Shown here: in pieces, positions 37,637-47,167 of the stretch
Position numbering within the stretch: the stretch's first letter is position 1
Layout of the letters: the number at the start of each line of letters is the position of its first letter
Origin: Deltaproteobacteria bacterium
Lineage (GTDB): Bacteria > Myxococcota_A > Bradymonadia > REDH01
Assembly: GCA_007693585.1 (NCBI GenBank)
Contig: REDH01000065.1
Location: forward strand, 97,421 to 161,420
Direction: 5' to 3'
DNA: 64,000 nucleotides
Notes under the pieces: model-generated
What the model was told of the DNA's origin: nothing
Database searches by the model: none
Seen by the model: the letters and a program-made list of their open reading frames with translations, nothing else
Program-made: the position numbers and the translations under genes

Positions 37637-38298
37637 CCATTCGCCTCTTCGTGCCCGTCATGATGCAGTGAACGGAGATGAAGGCTGCCCTGGGCGAGTC
37701 GCGCATTCGCGTCTGCCTGCCGGTGGTGATAGCACATTCGGCACAGCGGCTGATAGCGCTCGGCCGCGCCGACATCGATGGGGGACGTTTCGCCTTCGGG
37801 CAGTTCGTTTCGGTTGGCGAGGAACCGGTGGCTTCGATTGGCGGGGTTCCCGCAGAGGACGCATATGGCGAGCGACTTGGTGACGAACTCGGCTTCGGCG
37901 AGGAGTTGGGGCATGACGCCGAAGGGACGCGCCCGAAAGTCCTGGTCGAGCCCGGCGACGATCACCCGCGTACCGCGATTGGCGAGCTCGATGCAGAGTT
38001 CGACGACCGTCTCATCGAAGAACTGCACCTCGTCGATTCCGACGACACGCACCGTCTCTCGAAGGGCGCGCCTCAGGTTGTCGACGCAGTCCACGACCTC
38101 GGCGCGCAGGCTTCGGCCATCGTGGGACTGGATCTCGACGGTCGAGTAGCGGTCATCGATGGCGGGCTTGAAGATCTGAACGTCGAGTCCGGCGATAAGT
38201 GCTCGCCGAAGGCGGCGGATGAGTTCCTCGGTCTTGCCCGAGAACATCGGACCGCACACGACCTCGATCCAGCCGGCGTCGGGTGGTTGGATGATCAC
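37633..38298 (-). CDS. tdk: Thymidine kinase (type II)
   Basis: 221 residues from a GTG at 38298, with AGGAG 6 nt upstream. The P-loop is GPMFSGKTEELIRRL; VVGIDEVQFF is the Walker B/lid strand; a zinc-binding Cys set is formed by CVLCGNPA and CRMCYHH. The family phosphorylates thymidine and deoxyuridine with ATP. It is the first gene of the salvage operon with upp and hpt, so pyrimidine and purine salvage are co-expressed. Confidence 0.95.
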   Translation of the reverse strand: MIIQPPDAGWIEVVCGPMFSGKTEELIRRLRRALIAGLDVQIFKPAIDDRYSTVEIQSHDGRSLRAEVVDCVDNLRRALRETVRVVGIDEVQFFDETVVELCIELANRGTRVIVAGLDQDFRARPFGVMPQLLAEAEFVTKSLAICVLCGNPANRSHRFLANRNELPEGETSPIDVGAAERYQPLCRMCYHHRQADANARLAQGSLHLRSLHHDGHEEANG

Positions 38299-38415
38299 AC
38301 GAAGCTCCTGCTCCTCTCCCCGGACAGCTCCATATCACGAGCGGAGGCGGGATGCAGCATGGGATGCGTCGGTGGCGGGCCGCTCCGTCTGGGGTTCGGG
38401 GGCATTGGCCCGGGC

Positions 38416-39078
38416 TCAGTGGCCGGGGAGGATCGGGGCGAGGACGGTGCCCAGCCGCGCCAGCAAGCCGGTGTCCCCACTGATTCGGAGTCGTCCATCC
38501 CGCCAGAGTTCGAGCGGAGAGGTCACTCCGTCGAGGACATCTTCGAGGTCACCGGTGTCCGCGGCGATCCGGACGGTGCCGCGTTGCGCGGTGCCTCCGA
38601 TCGTGAGGCTTGCCCGAGCGTCACCATCGCTGAAGAGGTCATGGAGGACGAAGTCGAGGCCTGCGTCGAGAGAAGCGAGGGCAGCGATTGTCGCCGCGTC
38701 GAGGGGTCGCCGCGGCGGTGGAGGGTTCCATTGGAGGAGGTTTCCGAGTTCGTCCTCGAATGCCTCCAGAAAGGCCTTCACACCGTACCAGTCCGAGGCT
38801 CCGACGGTGAGGATGAGAAAGGGAGACTGCACAACGGTACCTCGCGCGACGGAGATCTCGCCGTCGCGGAGTGTCACGTCCCAGATCTCGTCGACGGTTC
38901 CCTGGAGGTTGATCCGGATGGTGACCGGAGCGGCGACCCAGAGTCTGGACGCTCTGGCGTGCGGACGATGCAGCACCGGGAGTAGGTTCATCATGAGGTC
39001 GTCCGCGGTGACTCCGGGCGCGAGTGCCCGTTCAAGGGCACGTCGCGCCTCGACCTGAACCTGAACCGAGTCGCTCAT
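38416..39078 (-). CDS. SCP2-like lipid-binding domain protein
   Basis: 220 residues. The first ~110 residues are beta-rich with ITIRINLQGTVDEIWDVTL, a short insertion, then FLILTVGASDWYGVKAFLEA. The last third (GTVRIAADTGDLEDVLDG and DGRLRISGDTGLLARLGTVL) matches the strand-helix pattern of SCP2 sterol-transfer domains. The whole may be two SCP2-like halves. No signal peptide or catalytic motif. Its ATG overlaps the stop of the upstream kinase (ATGA), so it is made together with that kinase. Assignment moderate. Confidence 0.6.
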   Translation of the reverse strand: MSDSVQVQVEARRALERALAPGVTADDLMMNLLPVLHRPHARASRLWVAAPVTIRINLQGTVDEIWDVTLRDGEISVARGTVVQSPFLILTVGASDWYGVKAFLEAFEDELGNLLQWNPPPPRRPLDAATIAALASLDAGLDFVLHDLFSDGDARASLTIGGTAQRGTVRIAADTGDLEDVLDGVTSPLELWRDGRLRISGDTGLLARLGTVLAPILPGH

Positions 39079-41348
39079 GGTTCCGCGTCCGGGACCGCCA
39101 CGGCCGTGACCTCCTGGTCGGCGATGGTCACGCGCAGGGTCCGTCGTTCCTGTCCGCGGACGAACTCGAGGACTCGCTCCCCGGCCCGCAGGGCGATTCG
39201 TCCGTCGTCATCGATGGGTGTGTTGATGCCGGCGTCGCGTCCATCGACGATGAGGCGGAAGAAGCGACCGTCGTGGGGTTCGACGGTGAGCCATCCGAAC
39301 TCGACACCGGCGCCGGAGTCATCCTCTCCGATGCGCCTCAGGCGGGGCTGTATGCGGAGGTCGGGAATGGTATCGAAGACGATTGGCTGTTCGTAGGTTC
39401 GGAAGCCGCGGGAGCGCGGACGGATCTCGAGTTGGTAGGCGCGATGGAAGTCCAGCTCCGTGAGGTGGAGCCGCGTGGTGGTGACTCCCTTCTGCTCTCC
39501 ATCGAGGTAGACGGTCCCGGCGGGAGTGGAGCCGATGCTGAGGCTTCCCTGGACAGGTCGAAGGCTCAGGGCACGGCGGAGTTCGTCATCGCGTCGTGCC
39601 TCGATCTCGAACTCCTCGATGAAGTGGCCCGGGCGAAAGACTTCGATCACCACGGGTTCGCCGGCGGGAACGGTGAGGATCCTGTCCATGCCGTCCTCGG
39701 TCGCCTCGGACGGTTGCCCATTGACGAAGAATTCGACATCATCTCCGGAGAGTTCGAAGCGCACGGAGGCCTCGCCGCCGCGCAGGGGTGTGAGTTCCCG
39801 GGTGATGCGCACCGTCTCACCGGCGCCGACCTCGAATTCCTCGAAGAGTGGTTCGTGGTCCTGGTGCCTGACCTCGACGGTTCGCGTTCCGGCGGGGATG
39901 CGTTCGAGGATGATCGGGGGTGTGGCGTCGACGGCGCTGCCGTCGAGCAGCACGACGAGATCCTCGGCGGGGAAGACGGTGAGTTCGAGTGTTCCGCCGC
40001 GGGGCAGGAGGACGAAGACGACTGCGGCGGCCAGCGCGGCGATGAGCACGGCGGTTGCGGCGATGAGGGGCACGGTCCGGGACCGGCGGCGCCGCAATCC
40101 GAGTGTGTGTCCGCGTCTCCCGGTCGTGGAGGCTTCATGGCCGGGATCGGTGGAGAGTCCCGAATCCGCGCGCAGCGCGACATCTTCCTCGAGGACGGCG
40201 GTTCCGTCGCCTGCGCTTCCGGCGGCGAACACCTCTCCTGCGGCTCCTGCGGCGATGTCGTAGACGCGGGTGGCTTCCTCGATCTCGGCCTGCAGCTCCT
40301 CGAGGTCGAGCACTTCGCCTCCGACCGAGGAGAGCTGCGCTTCGTTGTATCGGCGCACGTCGTCGGGGTTCACGAAACTCTGGAAGTCCGCGATCTTCTC
40401 TCGCTCGGTCTGGACGTGTTCCTTGAAGGCGTTGACCATCCAGTTCGAGAGGGTGTCCTTGGTGTAGGGTGGCTTCACCGCCTTGAGGAATCGTCGAAGG
40501 TCCCGCCCCAGCGCACCTGCGGACTGGTACCGGTCCTCGGGCTTTCGGGCGAGGGCCTTGAGGACGATCCGGTCGATCTCCTCGGGGATGTTCGGGTTCT
40601 TCTTCGAGGGAGGCATGACGCGCGCGTGGCGGACCTTCTCGAGGGTCGCGTAGTCGGTCTCGCCGTGGAAGAGACGGCGCGCGGTGAGGAGCTCCCAGAA
40701 GAGTGCACCCACGGCGAAGATGTCGCTTCGGTGGTCGATCGGCCCGGCGGCGACCTGCTCGGGCGACATGTATCCGAACTTGCCCTTGAGCACGCCAACC
40801 TGTGTCTGCTGACTCTTGGTGGCGGCCCGGGCGATGCCGAAGTCGATGACCTTCACCTGGCCGTCGAACCCGACGAGGATGTTCTGCGGACTGATGTCCC
40901 GGTGGATGATGTTCATCTCGCGACCATCATCGTCCACCTTTCGGTGGGCATAATCGAGCCCCTCGCAGACCTCGGCGATGATGAACGCGGCCTGGGAGAC
41001 GCTCATGATGCGCTTCTGCTTTCGGAAGCGGTTCTGCATGGCGAGCAGGTCGCGTCCGGAGATGAACTCCATCACGATGTAGTACGAGTCGTTGAGCCGG
41101 CCGAGCTCGTACATCTGGCAGACGTTGGGGTGGTTGAGCTGGATGGAGACCTTGGCCTCGTCGATGAACATGGAGATGAACTCCTTGTCCTCGGCGAGGT
41201 TGGGCAGAATTCGCTTCACCGCGAGGAAACGCCGGAGATTGGCTTCTCCGAAGCGCCGTGCCCGGTAGACCTCGGCCATGCCGCCCACGCTGACGCGTTC
41301 GAGGAGGCAATAGTCCTTGAAGATGATCGGGCGGTAGCTGGTCGACAC
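39075..41348 (-). CDS. Membrane Ser/Thr protein kinase with PEGA-like extracytoplasmic repeats
   Basis: 757 residues from a GTG at 41348 (AGGA 5 nt upstream). A Hanks-type kinase domain fills about residues 10-285: Gly loop RVSVGGMAEVY, Lys45 in LAVKRIL, catalytic Asp151 in HRDISPQNIL, DFG at Asp169 and a complete APE-like region. After an acidic linker comes one membrane helix (about 430-452, LIAATAVLIAALAAAVVFVLL) and then a tail of PEGA-like units, for example LRPVQGSLSIGSTPAGTVYL. HRDISPQN is common in myxobacterial kinases. The kinase domain is cytoplasmic and the repeats lie outside the membrane, where they may sense or bind the envelope. Confidence 0.93.
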   Translation of the reverse strand: MSTSYRPIIFKDYCLLERVSVGGMAEVYRARRFGEANLRRFLAVKRILPNLAEDKEFISMFIDEAKVSIQLNHPNVCQMYELGRLNDSYYIVMEFISGRDLLAMQNRFRKQKRIMSVSQAAFIIAEVCEGLDYAHRKVDDDGREMNIIHRDISPQNILVGFDGQVKVIDFGIARAATKSQQTQVGVLKGKFGYMSPEQVAAGPIDHRSDIFAVGALFWELLTARRLFHGETDYATLEKVRHARVMPPSKKNPNIPEEIDRIVLKALARKPEDRYQSAGALGRDLRRFLKAVKPPYTKDTLSNWMVNAFKEHVQTEREKIADFQSFVNPDDVRRYNEAQLSSVGGEVLDLEELQAEIEEATRVYDIAAGAAGEVFAAGSAGDGTAVLEEDVALRADSGLSTDPGHEASTTGRRGHTLGLRRRRSRTVPLIAATAVLIAALAAAVVFVLLPRGGTLELTVFPAEDLVVLLDGSAVDATPPIILERIPAGTRTVEVRHQDHEPLFEEFEVGAGETVRITRELTPLRGGEASVRFELSGDDVEFFVNGQPSEATEDGMDRILTVPAGEPVVIEVFRPGHFIEEFEIEARRDDELRRALSLRPVQGSLSIGSTPAGTVYLDGEQKGVTTTRLHLTELDFHRAYQLEIRPRSRGFRTYEQPIVFDTIPDLRIQPRLRRIGEDDSGAGVEFGWLTVEPHDGRFFRLIVDGRDAGINTPIDDDGRIALRAGERVLEFVRGQERRTLRVTIADQEVTAVAVPDAEP

Positions 41349-41470
41349 GGCAATCCTGATGTCGCTTTGACGGGGCGTACGCGCGGACGCGGCCCGGGCG
41401 CGGGGAGCATTGCGCGGAACAGGCGTCTCGTCAAATCCCGTGACCGGACGAGCCGAACGGCCTTCCCCAC

Positions 41471-41498
41471 TGGACAGGTTCGCCTGCTGCGCTATACC
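41471..41498 (+). promoter_or_regulatory. alaS promoter
   Basis: TGGACA (41471-41476), 16-bp spacer, TATACC (41493-41498); the start codon follows 38 bp later. The -10 is identical to that of tRNA-Phe. Confidence 0.55.
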
Positions 41499-41535
41499 CG
41501 CGGCCCGGTGGGCCACCGCGCATCGCGAGAAGAGC

Positions 41536-44202
41536 ATGACGCCAGATGAGCTACGACAGTCCTTCCTGACCTTCTTTCACGAGCGCCAGCACGAGATTGT
41601 CGTCTCGAGCCCGGTGGTTCCCGAGGGAGACCCGACCCTGCTGTTCACGAACGCAGGGATGAATCAGTTCAAGGATGTCCTCCTCGGGCTCGAGAAGCGG
41701 GACTACCGGCGGGCGACCAGTGTCCAGAAGTGCATCCGTGCGGGTGGAAAGCACAATGATCTCGACGAGGTCGGGAAGGATGGGCGCCACCTGACCTTCT
41801 TCGAGATGCTCGGGAACTGGTCCTTCGGTGACTACTACAAGCGTGAAGCGATCCAGTGGGCCTGGGAGTACGTGACCGCCACGCTCGGTCTGTCCCGGGA
41901 TCGGCTCTATGTCTCCGTGTATCTGGACGACGACGAATCCTGGGACTTCTGGCACCGGGAGGTGGGTCTTCCGCCGGATCGAATCGTGCGGCTGGGGAAC
42001 GTTCAGGAGGGGGACGAGGAGAACTTCTGGTCGATGGGCCCCACGGGTCCGTGCGGTCCATGTACCGAGATCTACTATGATCAGTATGGCGATGCTCGGC
42101 CTCCGGAGCCGTGGCAACCCGGTTTCGACGAGGACCGGTTCATCGAGATCTGGAACATCGTCTTCATGGAGTTCGACCGGGACAGCTCCGGGACCTTCAG
42201 CCCGTTGCCCATGAAGAGCGTGGACACGGGAATGGGACTTGAGCGTGTCGCCGCGATTCTCGAGGGCGTGGACTCGGTGTTCTCCACGGCCATCTTCGCT
42301 CCGCTGCTGGAGCACATCCATCACATGCGCACGGGGGAGGCGCTCGAAGCACGCGACGTGCTCGCCCTTCCCGACGCGACCTCGTACTGCGTCATTGCCG
42401 ACCATATCCGAACGCTGACATTCTGTGTGAGTGAGGGAGCCCAGTTCGCCAATGATGGACGCGGGTACGTGCTGAGGCGCATCCTGCGTCGCGCCGTGCG
42501 CTTCGGGCGCACCCTCGGGTTCGACGCTCCGTTCCTGCACGAGGTGTCCACTGCCCTCGTGGAGCAGTTTGGCCAGGCCTGGCCGGAGCTTCGGTTGAAG
42601 CAACGCGAGGCAGCCGAGGTGTTGCGTCAGGAGGAGGAGCGGTTCTTCCGTACGCTCGATCGAGGCATCGCCCTGTTCGAGGAAGTGGCCACCGCCACGC
42701 AGGAACGAAACGAGGACCTGATCGACGGCGAGAGCGTCTTCCGGCTGTACGACACCTTCGGCTTCCCCCCCGATCTCACCCGAATCATGGCCGAGGAGCG
42801 GTCACTCGACATCGACGAAGAGGGGTACGAGCGGGCCATGGCCCGTCAGCGGGAGCGCAGTCGCGGTGCGGACGATCGATATGCGTCGGCCGGGGAGTGG
42901 CATATCCTGCGCGAAGGAATGGCCGACACCTTCACCGGGCATGTCTCCTCCCGGGAGACCACCGAGGTCCTTCGGTATCGGGTGGACGAAGAGACCGACG
43001 TCATCGAGATCACCCTCCTCCGGACCCCCTTTTATGCCGAGTCGGGCGGCCAGGTGGGGGATCGCGGCATGCTCAGCACCGCCGACGCCTCGGTTCGCCT
43101 CGAGGTCTTCGACACGCGACGAACCACGGCGGGCATCACCCACTTCGCCAGAGTCTCGGAAGGAGACCTCACCCCCGACGGCCTGCGAAACGGGGTTGTG
43201 GCCGAAGTGGATCCGGCCCACCGGTTCCTCACGTCCTGCAACCACACGGCGACGCACCTGCTTCACGCCGCACTGCACCGGTTCGTGAGCCCGACGGCCT
43301 TTCAGGCGGGTTCTCTCGTGGCACCGGACCGGCTGCGCTTCGATTTCAACCATGATCGTCCTGTCCCGCCCGAAACGCTGGAGACGATCGAGAGGTGGGT
43401 GAATGACCGGGTGCGGGAGGGTACCTCGGTCTTGGTGCACGAGGACGTCGCACTGGCTGACGCCGAGGCGGCCGGCGCGATGATGATCTTCGGCGAGAAG
43501 TACGGGGATCGGGTTCGCATGGTGGAGATTCCCGGGCATTCGACCGAACTCTGTGGTGGAATTCACGCCGAGTCGACACGGGACATCGGATGGTTCCGGA
43601 TCGTCAGCGAAGGAGGGGTCGCCGCCGGGGTCAGGCGAATCGAAGCCGTGACCAACGAAGCGGCGTTCAGGCGAGCCCGAGAGGAGCGCGCCATCCTCGA
43701 CGAGCTCCAGGGGCTCCTTCGTGTTCCGGACGACTCCCTGGTATCGCGGGTGCGTGCGCTTCAGACCGATCGCAGTGAGCTCGAGCGGAAGCTGTCCTCG
43801 ATCACCTCCTCGATGGCGGCCAATGCAGCCGCGGAGATGGCGAGCGAGGGCCAGATGGTCGGTGAGGTTCGCGCCATCTCCCGCCTTGTGGAGGCCGACT
43901 CGCGCGATACCCTTCTCGGCATGGCGGATGAGCTCCGTTCGCGACTGTCCGGCCCTGCAGCCGTCCTCCTTGCCGCGGTCATCGACGACAAGCCTGCGCT
44001 GCTCGTTCAGGTGACGGAGGATGGCCATGCAGACCATGGTCTTCATGCGGGCAAGCTGATCAACCTGGTGGCTGCGCATGTCGGCGGTCGAGGGGGTGGA
44101 CGGCCGACGCTGGCGCAGGCGGGAGGCCAGGATGTCGGTGGGCTGGAGAGCGCAGTGTCCGGCTTCCCGGATGCCGTTGCGGGGATGTTGTCGGGCCGCT
44201 GA
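41536..44202 (+). CDS. alaS: Alanyl-tRNA synthetase
   Basis: 888 residues, full length. Class II catalytic core motifs include FTNAGMNQFKDVLLG near the start and EIWNIVFMEFDRDSSG. The editing domain carries the zinc/catalytic HTATHLLHAAL and the STELCGGIHAES box. The C-terminal oligomerisation domain ends GGRPTLAQAGGQD, the usual late motif. It charges tRNA-Ala and removes mischarged serine or glycine. It starts 187 bp from the divergent kinase gene. Confidence 0.98.
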   Translation: MTPDELRQSFLTFFHERQHEIVVSSPVVPEGDPTLLFTNAGMNQFKDVLLGLEKRDYRRATSVQKCIRAGGKHNDLDEVGKDGRHLTFFEMLGNWSFGDYYKREAIQWAWEYVTATLGLSRDRLYVSVYLDDDESWDFWHREVGLPPDRIVRLGNVQEGDEENFWSMGPTGPCGPCTEIYYDQYGDARPPEPWQPGFDEDRFIEIWNIVFMEFDRDSSGTFSPLPMKSVDTGMGLERVAAILEGVDSVFSTAIFAPLLEHIHHMRTGEALEARDVLALPDATSYCVIADHIRTLTFCVSEGAQFANDGRGYVLRRILRRAVRFGRTLGFDAPFLHEVSTALVEQFGQAWPELRLKQREAAEVLRQEEERFFRTLDRGIALFEEVATATQERNEDLIDGESVFRLYDTFGFPPDLTRIMAEERSLDIDEEGYERAMARQRERSRGADDRYASAGEWHILREGMADTFTGHVSSRETTEVLRYRVDEETDVIEITLLRTPFYAESGGQVGDRGMLSTADASVRLEVFDTRRTTAGITHFARVSEGDLTPDGLRNGVVAEVDPAHRFLTSCNHTATHLLHAALHRFVSPTAFQAGSLVAPDRLRFDFNHDRPVPPETLETIERWVNDRVREGTSVLVHEDVALADAEAAGAMMIFGEKYGDRVRMVEIPGHSTELCGGIHAESTRDIGWFRIVSEGGVAAGVRRIEAVTNEAAFRRAREERAILDELQGLLRVPDDSLVSRVRALQTDRSELERKLSSITSSMAANAAAEMASEGQMVGEVRAISRLVEADSRDTLLGMADELRSRLSGPAAVLLAAVIDDKPALLVQVTEDGHADHGLHAGKLINLVAAHVGGRGGGRPTLAQAGGQDVGGLESAVSGFPDAVAGMLSGR

Positions 44203-44343
44203 CCTGACGGCCGTGCTGGGCCCGCCCGGGGTTCTCCCTGACCGCAGGGTCGCTTCCGGACGGTGGATACCGGATGGCACGTCGCGTCGCGCGGCATTCC
44301 TGCGTGCGCGCGTGCCTGCGGCGTGATGGCCCCCCCGTCGATC

Positions 44344-46389
44344 CTAGCGCAGGATCTCGTAGCGGTCGTCGGAAGACGGAGCAGCTGGTGCCGGTCTGGC
44401 GGGAGTGGGCTGGCGCGGCGGCGAGGGGGACCCGACACGCTGCAGGTCGGCGTTCACGCTGTACTCCCGACCCAGTTGAACAGTCCGCCGCCAGCGCTGG
44501 AAACCGGAGCGCGAGACCTCGATGGTGTAGACCGCGTTGGCTGGGAGTTCGAGGTCCACGACAGGTGTGGGCCCGATCTCCTCCCCGTTGACCAGGACAT
44601 CTGCACCGGATGGCGAGCTGGTGACCGTGATGCGTCCCAATTCGACTGCTTCCGCGAGCTCGAGGTGCATGTCGAGCGGGTCATCGCTGTCGAGATCGAA
44701 TGGAATGCTCATGGTTTCGAACCCCTCCCGCTGAAGCCTCAGGACATACTCCCGATTGAGTCGGAGTCCGTCGATCTCCACCCGTCCGGAGGGGTCATTG
44801 AATCGGCGCTGATCGACGGTGACGATGGCGTCGTCTGGCGTGAAGGAGACGATCACGCTGCCGATGGGGGCATCAGGACTGTCGGGGTCGACTTGCATCT
44901 CTGCGGCAAGGGTCGGGCTGTCCCCGTCCTCGATGGTGACCTCACGGGCAGTCGTGACATAGCCCGGAAGTGCCCATTCGACCCGGACTTGCACACCCGA
45001 GGGAACAGACACTTCGGTGGGGGTCCTGGAGTCCTGCAGCACGCCGTCGATCCGGACCTCCGCTCCTGGAGGTTCGCTGGTGACCTGTGCCGTCACCATG
45101 GGCCCTGCGGTCGTCTCCGCGGTTGTGGGCGAGGTGCCGGATGTGAACAGATAGATGGCGACGTTCGCCAGGAGGAGAACGACCGCGATGGCGGCGAAGA
45201 GCGTTCTCATCGTCCGGGCGCGGTCGAGTTCCCGCGACAGTGCGCTGGTTGCTTCCTCGTGAATCGCGCGTTCATTCGCGGACGCCACGGGCGCAGCCAC
45301 TCCACTGGCGAGCGCTGCATCGACGGGCGAGCTGTAGTCGTCGAAGCCTCCCGACTCACTGGCCAGGATGGCCGCTTCTCCCCCATCACCGATCGAGGAG
45401 AGGTCAACGGCGGTCTGGCTCGGTGGAGGCGCCATGAGGATCTTCTTCACAACGGTCTCGATCTCGATCCGTTCGTTTCGGAAGTACTCCCCCATGAACC
45501 CGGCGATGGACTCTTCGCCGACGGTATCCTTCATGTGGAACATGAACGCGTGCAGCGCGCGGTGCAGTTCGAGGGCGCTCGCGAAGCGGTCCTCGGGCGA
45601 GCGCGCGAGGGCGGTCATGCAAATGGCGTCGATCTCCGGTGGCAGTCCGGGGACGGACTGGCTGGGACTGGGAATGGCCTCCTCGGTGATGGCCCTGATG
45701 GATGAGATCTGGTTGTCACGCTTGAAGAGTCGCTGGCCGGTGATGAGTTCGTGGAGCACGATGCCGAGCGCGAACACGTCGCTCCGGGCCGTGATCCGTC
45801 TCCCTCGACACTGTTCGGGAGACATGTAGGCCGCCTTTCCCGCGAGCTGGGCGCTGGCCTCGGGGTTCGAGGACGCGACGGCGACGCCGAAGTCGAAGGC
45901 CTTCACCTGCCCGTCAAAGCCCACCATGATGTTGTGGGGGCTGATGTCCCGGTGAACGACCTTGAGTGGCCGGCCGTCCAGTCCGGTGAGGGTATGGGCG
46001 CTGTGCAGCCCGAGCGCCGCGGCGCTGACGATCTCCACGGCGACTTCGAGGGGAAGGCGTTCACCCGTTTCCTCGAGTCGGTCGAGGACGTCCTGCGCGG
46101 TCTGGCCGGCCACAAACTCCATCACCATCGTGTGACGGCCGTCGATTCGCCCGGCCTCGTAGACGTGGATCAGGTTCGGGTGATGAAAGAGGGCCCCGAG
46201 CAGGCTCTCGTGGTAGAACATGTCCACGAAAGCCTTGTCGTTGTTGACATGCGGCAGGATGGACTTCAGCGCGACGAGCTTGGCAAAGGGAGCGGGGCCT
46301 TCCCTCAGGGCAAGGTACACCTCGGCCATGCCGCCCGTGGCGAGCTTCTTGACGAGACGATACGGGCCAAATCGCTTGTTGAAAATCAC
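44344..46389 (-). CDS. Membrane Ser/Thr protein kinase with PEGA-like tail
   Basis: 681 residues from a GTG at 46389 (no clear ribosome site). Kinase domain at about 10-275: Gly loop KLATGGMAEVY, Lys42 in LVALKSI, catalytic Asp148 in HRDISPHNIM, DFG at Asp166. The linker is Ser/Ala-rich. One membrane helix (LFAAIAVVLLLANVAIYLF) is followed by three PEGA-like units, each with the GA-x-V-x-V-D/N-G pattern (PPGAEVRIDG, DDAIVTVDQR, PSGADVLVNG). It is a separate gene from the kinase at 39075, with a clearly different sequence, and converges on alaS. No adjacent target gene is obvious. Confidence 0.92.
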   Translation of the reverse strand: MIFNKRFGPYRLVKKLATGGMAEVYLALREGPAPFAKLVALKSILPHVNNDKAFVDMFYHESLLGALFHHPNLIHVYEAGRIDGRHTMVMEFVAGQTAQDVLDRLEETGERLPLEVAVEIVSAAALGLHSAHTLTGLDGRPLKVVHRDISPHNIMVGFDGQVKAFDFGVAVASSNPEASAQLAGKAAYMSPEQCRGRRITARSDVFALGIVLHELITGQRLFKRDNQISSIRAITEEAIPSPSQSVPGLPPEIDAICMTALARSPEDRFASALELHRALHAFMFHMKDTVGEESIAGFMGEYFRNERIEIETVVKKILMAPPPSQTAVDLSSIGDGGEAAILASESGGFDDYSSPVDAALASGVAAPVASANERAIHEEATSALSRELDRARTMRTLFAAIAVVLLLANVAIYLFTSGTSPTTAETTAGPMVTAQVTSEPPGAEVRIDGVLQDSRTPTEVSVPSGVQVRVEWALPGYVTTAREVTIEDGDSPTLAAEMQVDPDSPDAPIGSVIVSFTPDDAIVTVDQRRFNDPSGRVEIDGLRLNREYVLRLQREGFETMSIPFDLDSDDPLDMHLELAEAVELGRITVTSSPSGADVLVNGEEIGPTPVVDLELPANAVYTIEVSRSGFQRWRRTVQLGREYSVNADLQRVGSPSPPRQPTPARPAPAAPSSDDRYEILR

Positions 46390-46510
46390 GGCAGTCGTGG
46401 ACCGGGGTGAAGCCAGCCCGCGTCGATCCCCGCGTGGCACGTGTCGGCACGAGCGTCCCGCAGACTTGGGCCGCGGGACGTTTCGCCATACTTGTGGGGC
46501 ATACCGCCTG

Positions 46511-47167
46511 TCAACCGCCGTACACCGGGCTTCCCGTTCGCCAGCCGGCCCCGACCTGCTTGACGCCGACCCCCAGGCGCAGGGCCAGTCTCGAGGCAGC
46601 CGCGAAGGCTCCTTCCCGGTCATGGGTCGCCGGCACGACGGTCCAGACATCCCCATCGACGCATCGCACGTGAACCGCAGCTCCGAGGAGATTTACATTC
46701 CTGCGCGCCCCGGGGAGCGGAACATCGCGCAGCGCGTAGAGGACCTCCACGACCTCCTCGAAGGGCAGCCGAACGGTCCCGAGCCCTTCAGCGAAGACTC
46801 CTCGTTCGTGCACACGAAGCTCTCCGGCGCTCCGGTCCACCCATGCGAGCGTCCACGTGCTGATCGATGCCTGGCGACGTCCCCGGCGGATCACGACGAC
46901 GGCCGCTGCGGCGATGGCCGCGATCCATGCCACCCACGACAGGGGAAGCCAGGGTCTCGAGCCGACGGCTGCCACCACACCGATGGCGAACGCAACAAGC
47001 GCCACACTCACCCAGAAGGCGAGGGGGGGGCCCTCCTCCAGCTCGTTTCGGCCGACCACTGCGGTGTGGAGGGGTGGCGAGTCCTCGATGTGCACGGACT
47101 GGACATAGTCGAGCGTCGGCGTGGTCTTCTGCCCGCCCACCGCCCCTGCAGGTGGTGACCCGCTCAT
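46511..47167 (-). CDS. Two-helix membrane protein with C-terminal PH-like domain
   Basis: 218 residues from the ATG at 47167. A ~55-residue polar N-terminus is followed by two closely spaced hydrophobic helices (LAFWVSVALVAFAIGVVAAV and WVAWIAAIAAAAVVVI), then a basic loop (IRRGRRQ). The C-terminal domain is mostly beta (STWTLAWVDRSAGELRVHER, then VRLPFEEVVEVLYALRD), the layout of bacterial PH-like membrane proteins. That fold call is inference. It overlaps the upstream lipoprotein gene by 4 bp, so the two probably work together in the envelope. Confidence 0.7.
   Translation of the reverse strand: MSGSPPAGAVGGQKTTPTLDYVQSVHIEDSPPLHTAVVGRNELEEGPPLAFWVSVALVAFAIGVVAAVGSRPWLPLSWVAWIAAIAAAAVVVIRRGRRQASISTWTLAWVDRSAGELRVHERGVFAEGLGTVRLPFEEVVEVLYALRDVPLPGARRNVNLLGAAVHVRCVDGDVWTVVPATHDREGAFAAASRLALRLGVGVKQVGAGWRTGSPVYGG

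Noticed and set aside
39024..41549. A long plus-strand frame opposite the first kinase gene
   Set aside because: The minus-strand product has a full kinase domain; the plus-strand frame reads as acidic low-complexity sequence without motifs.
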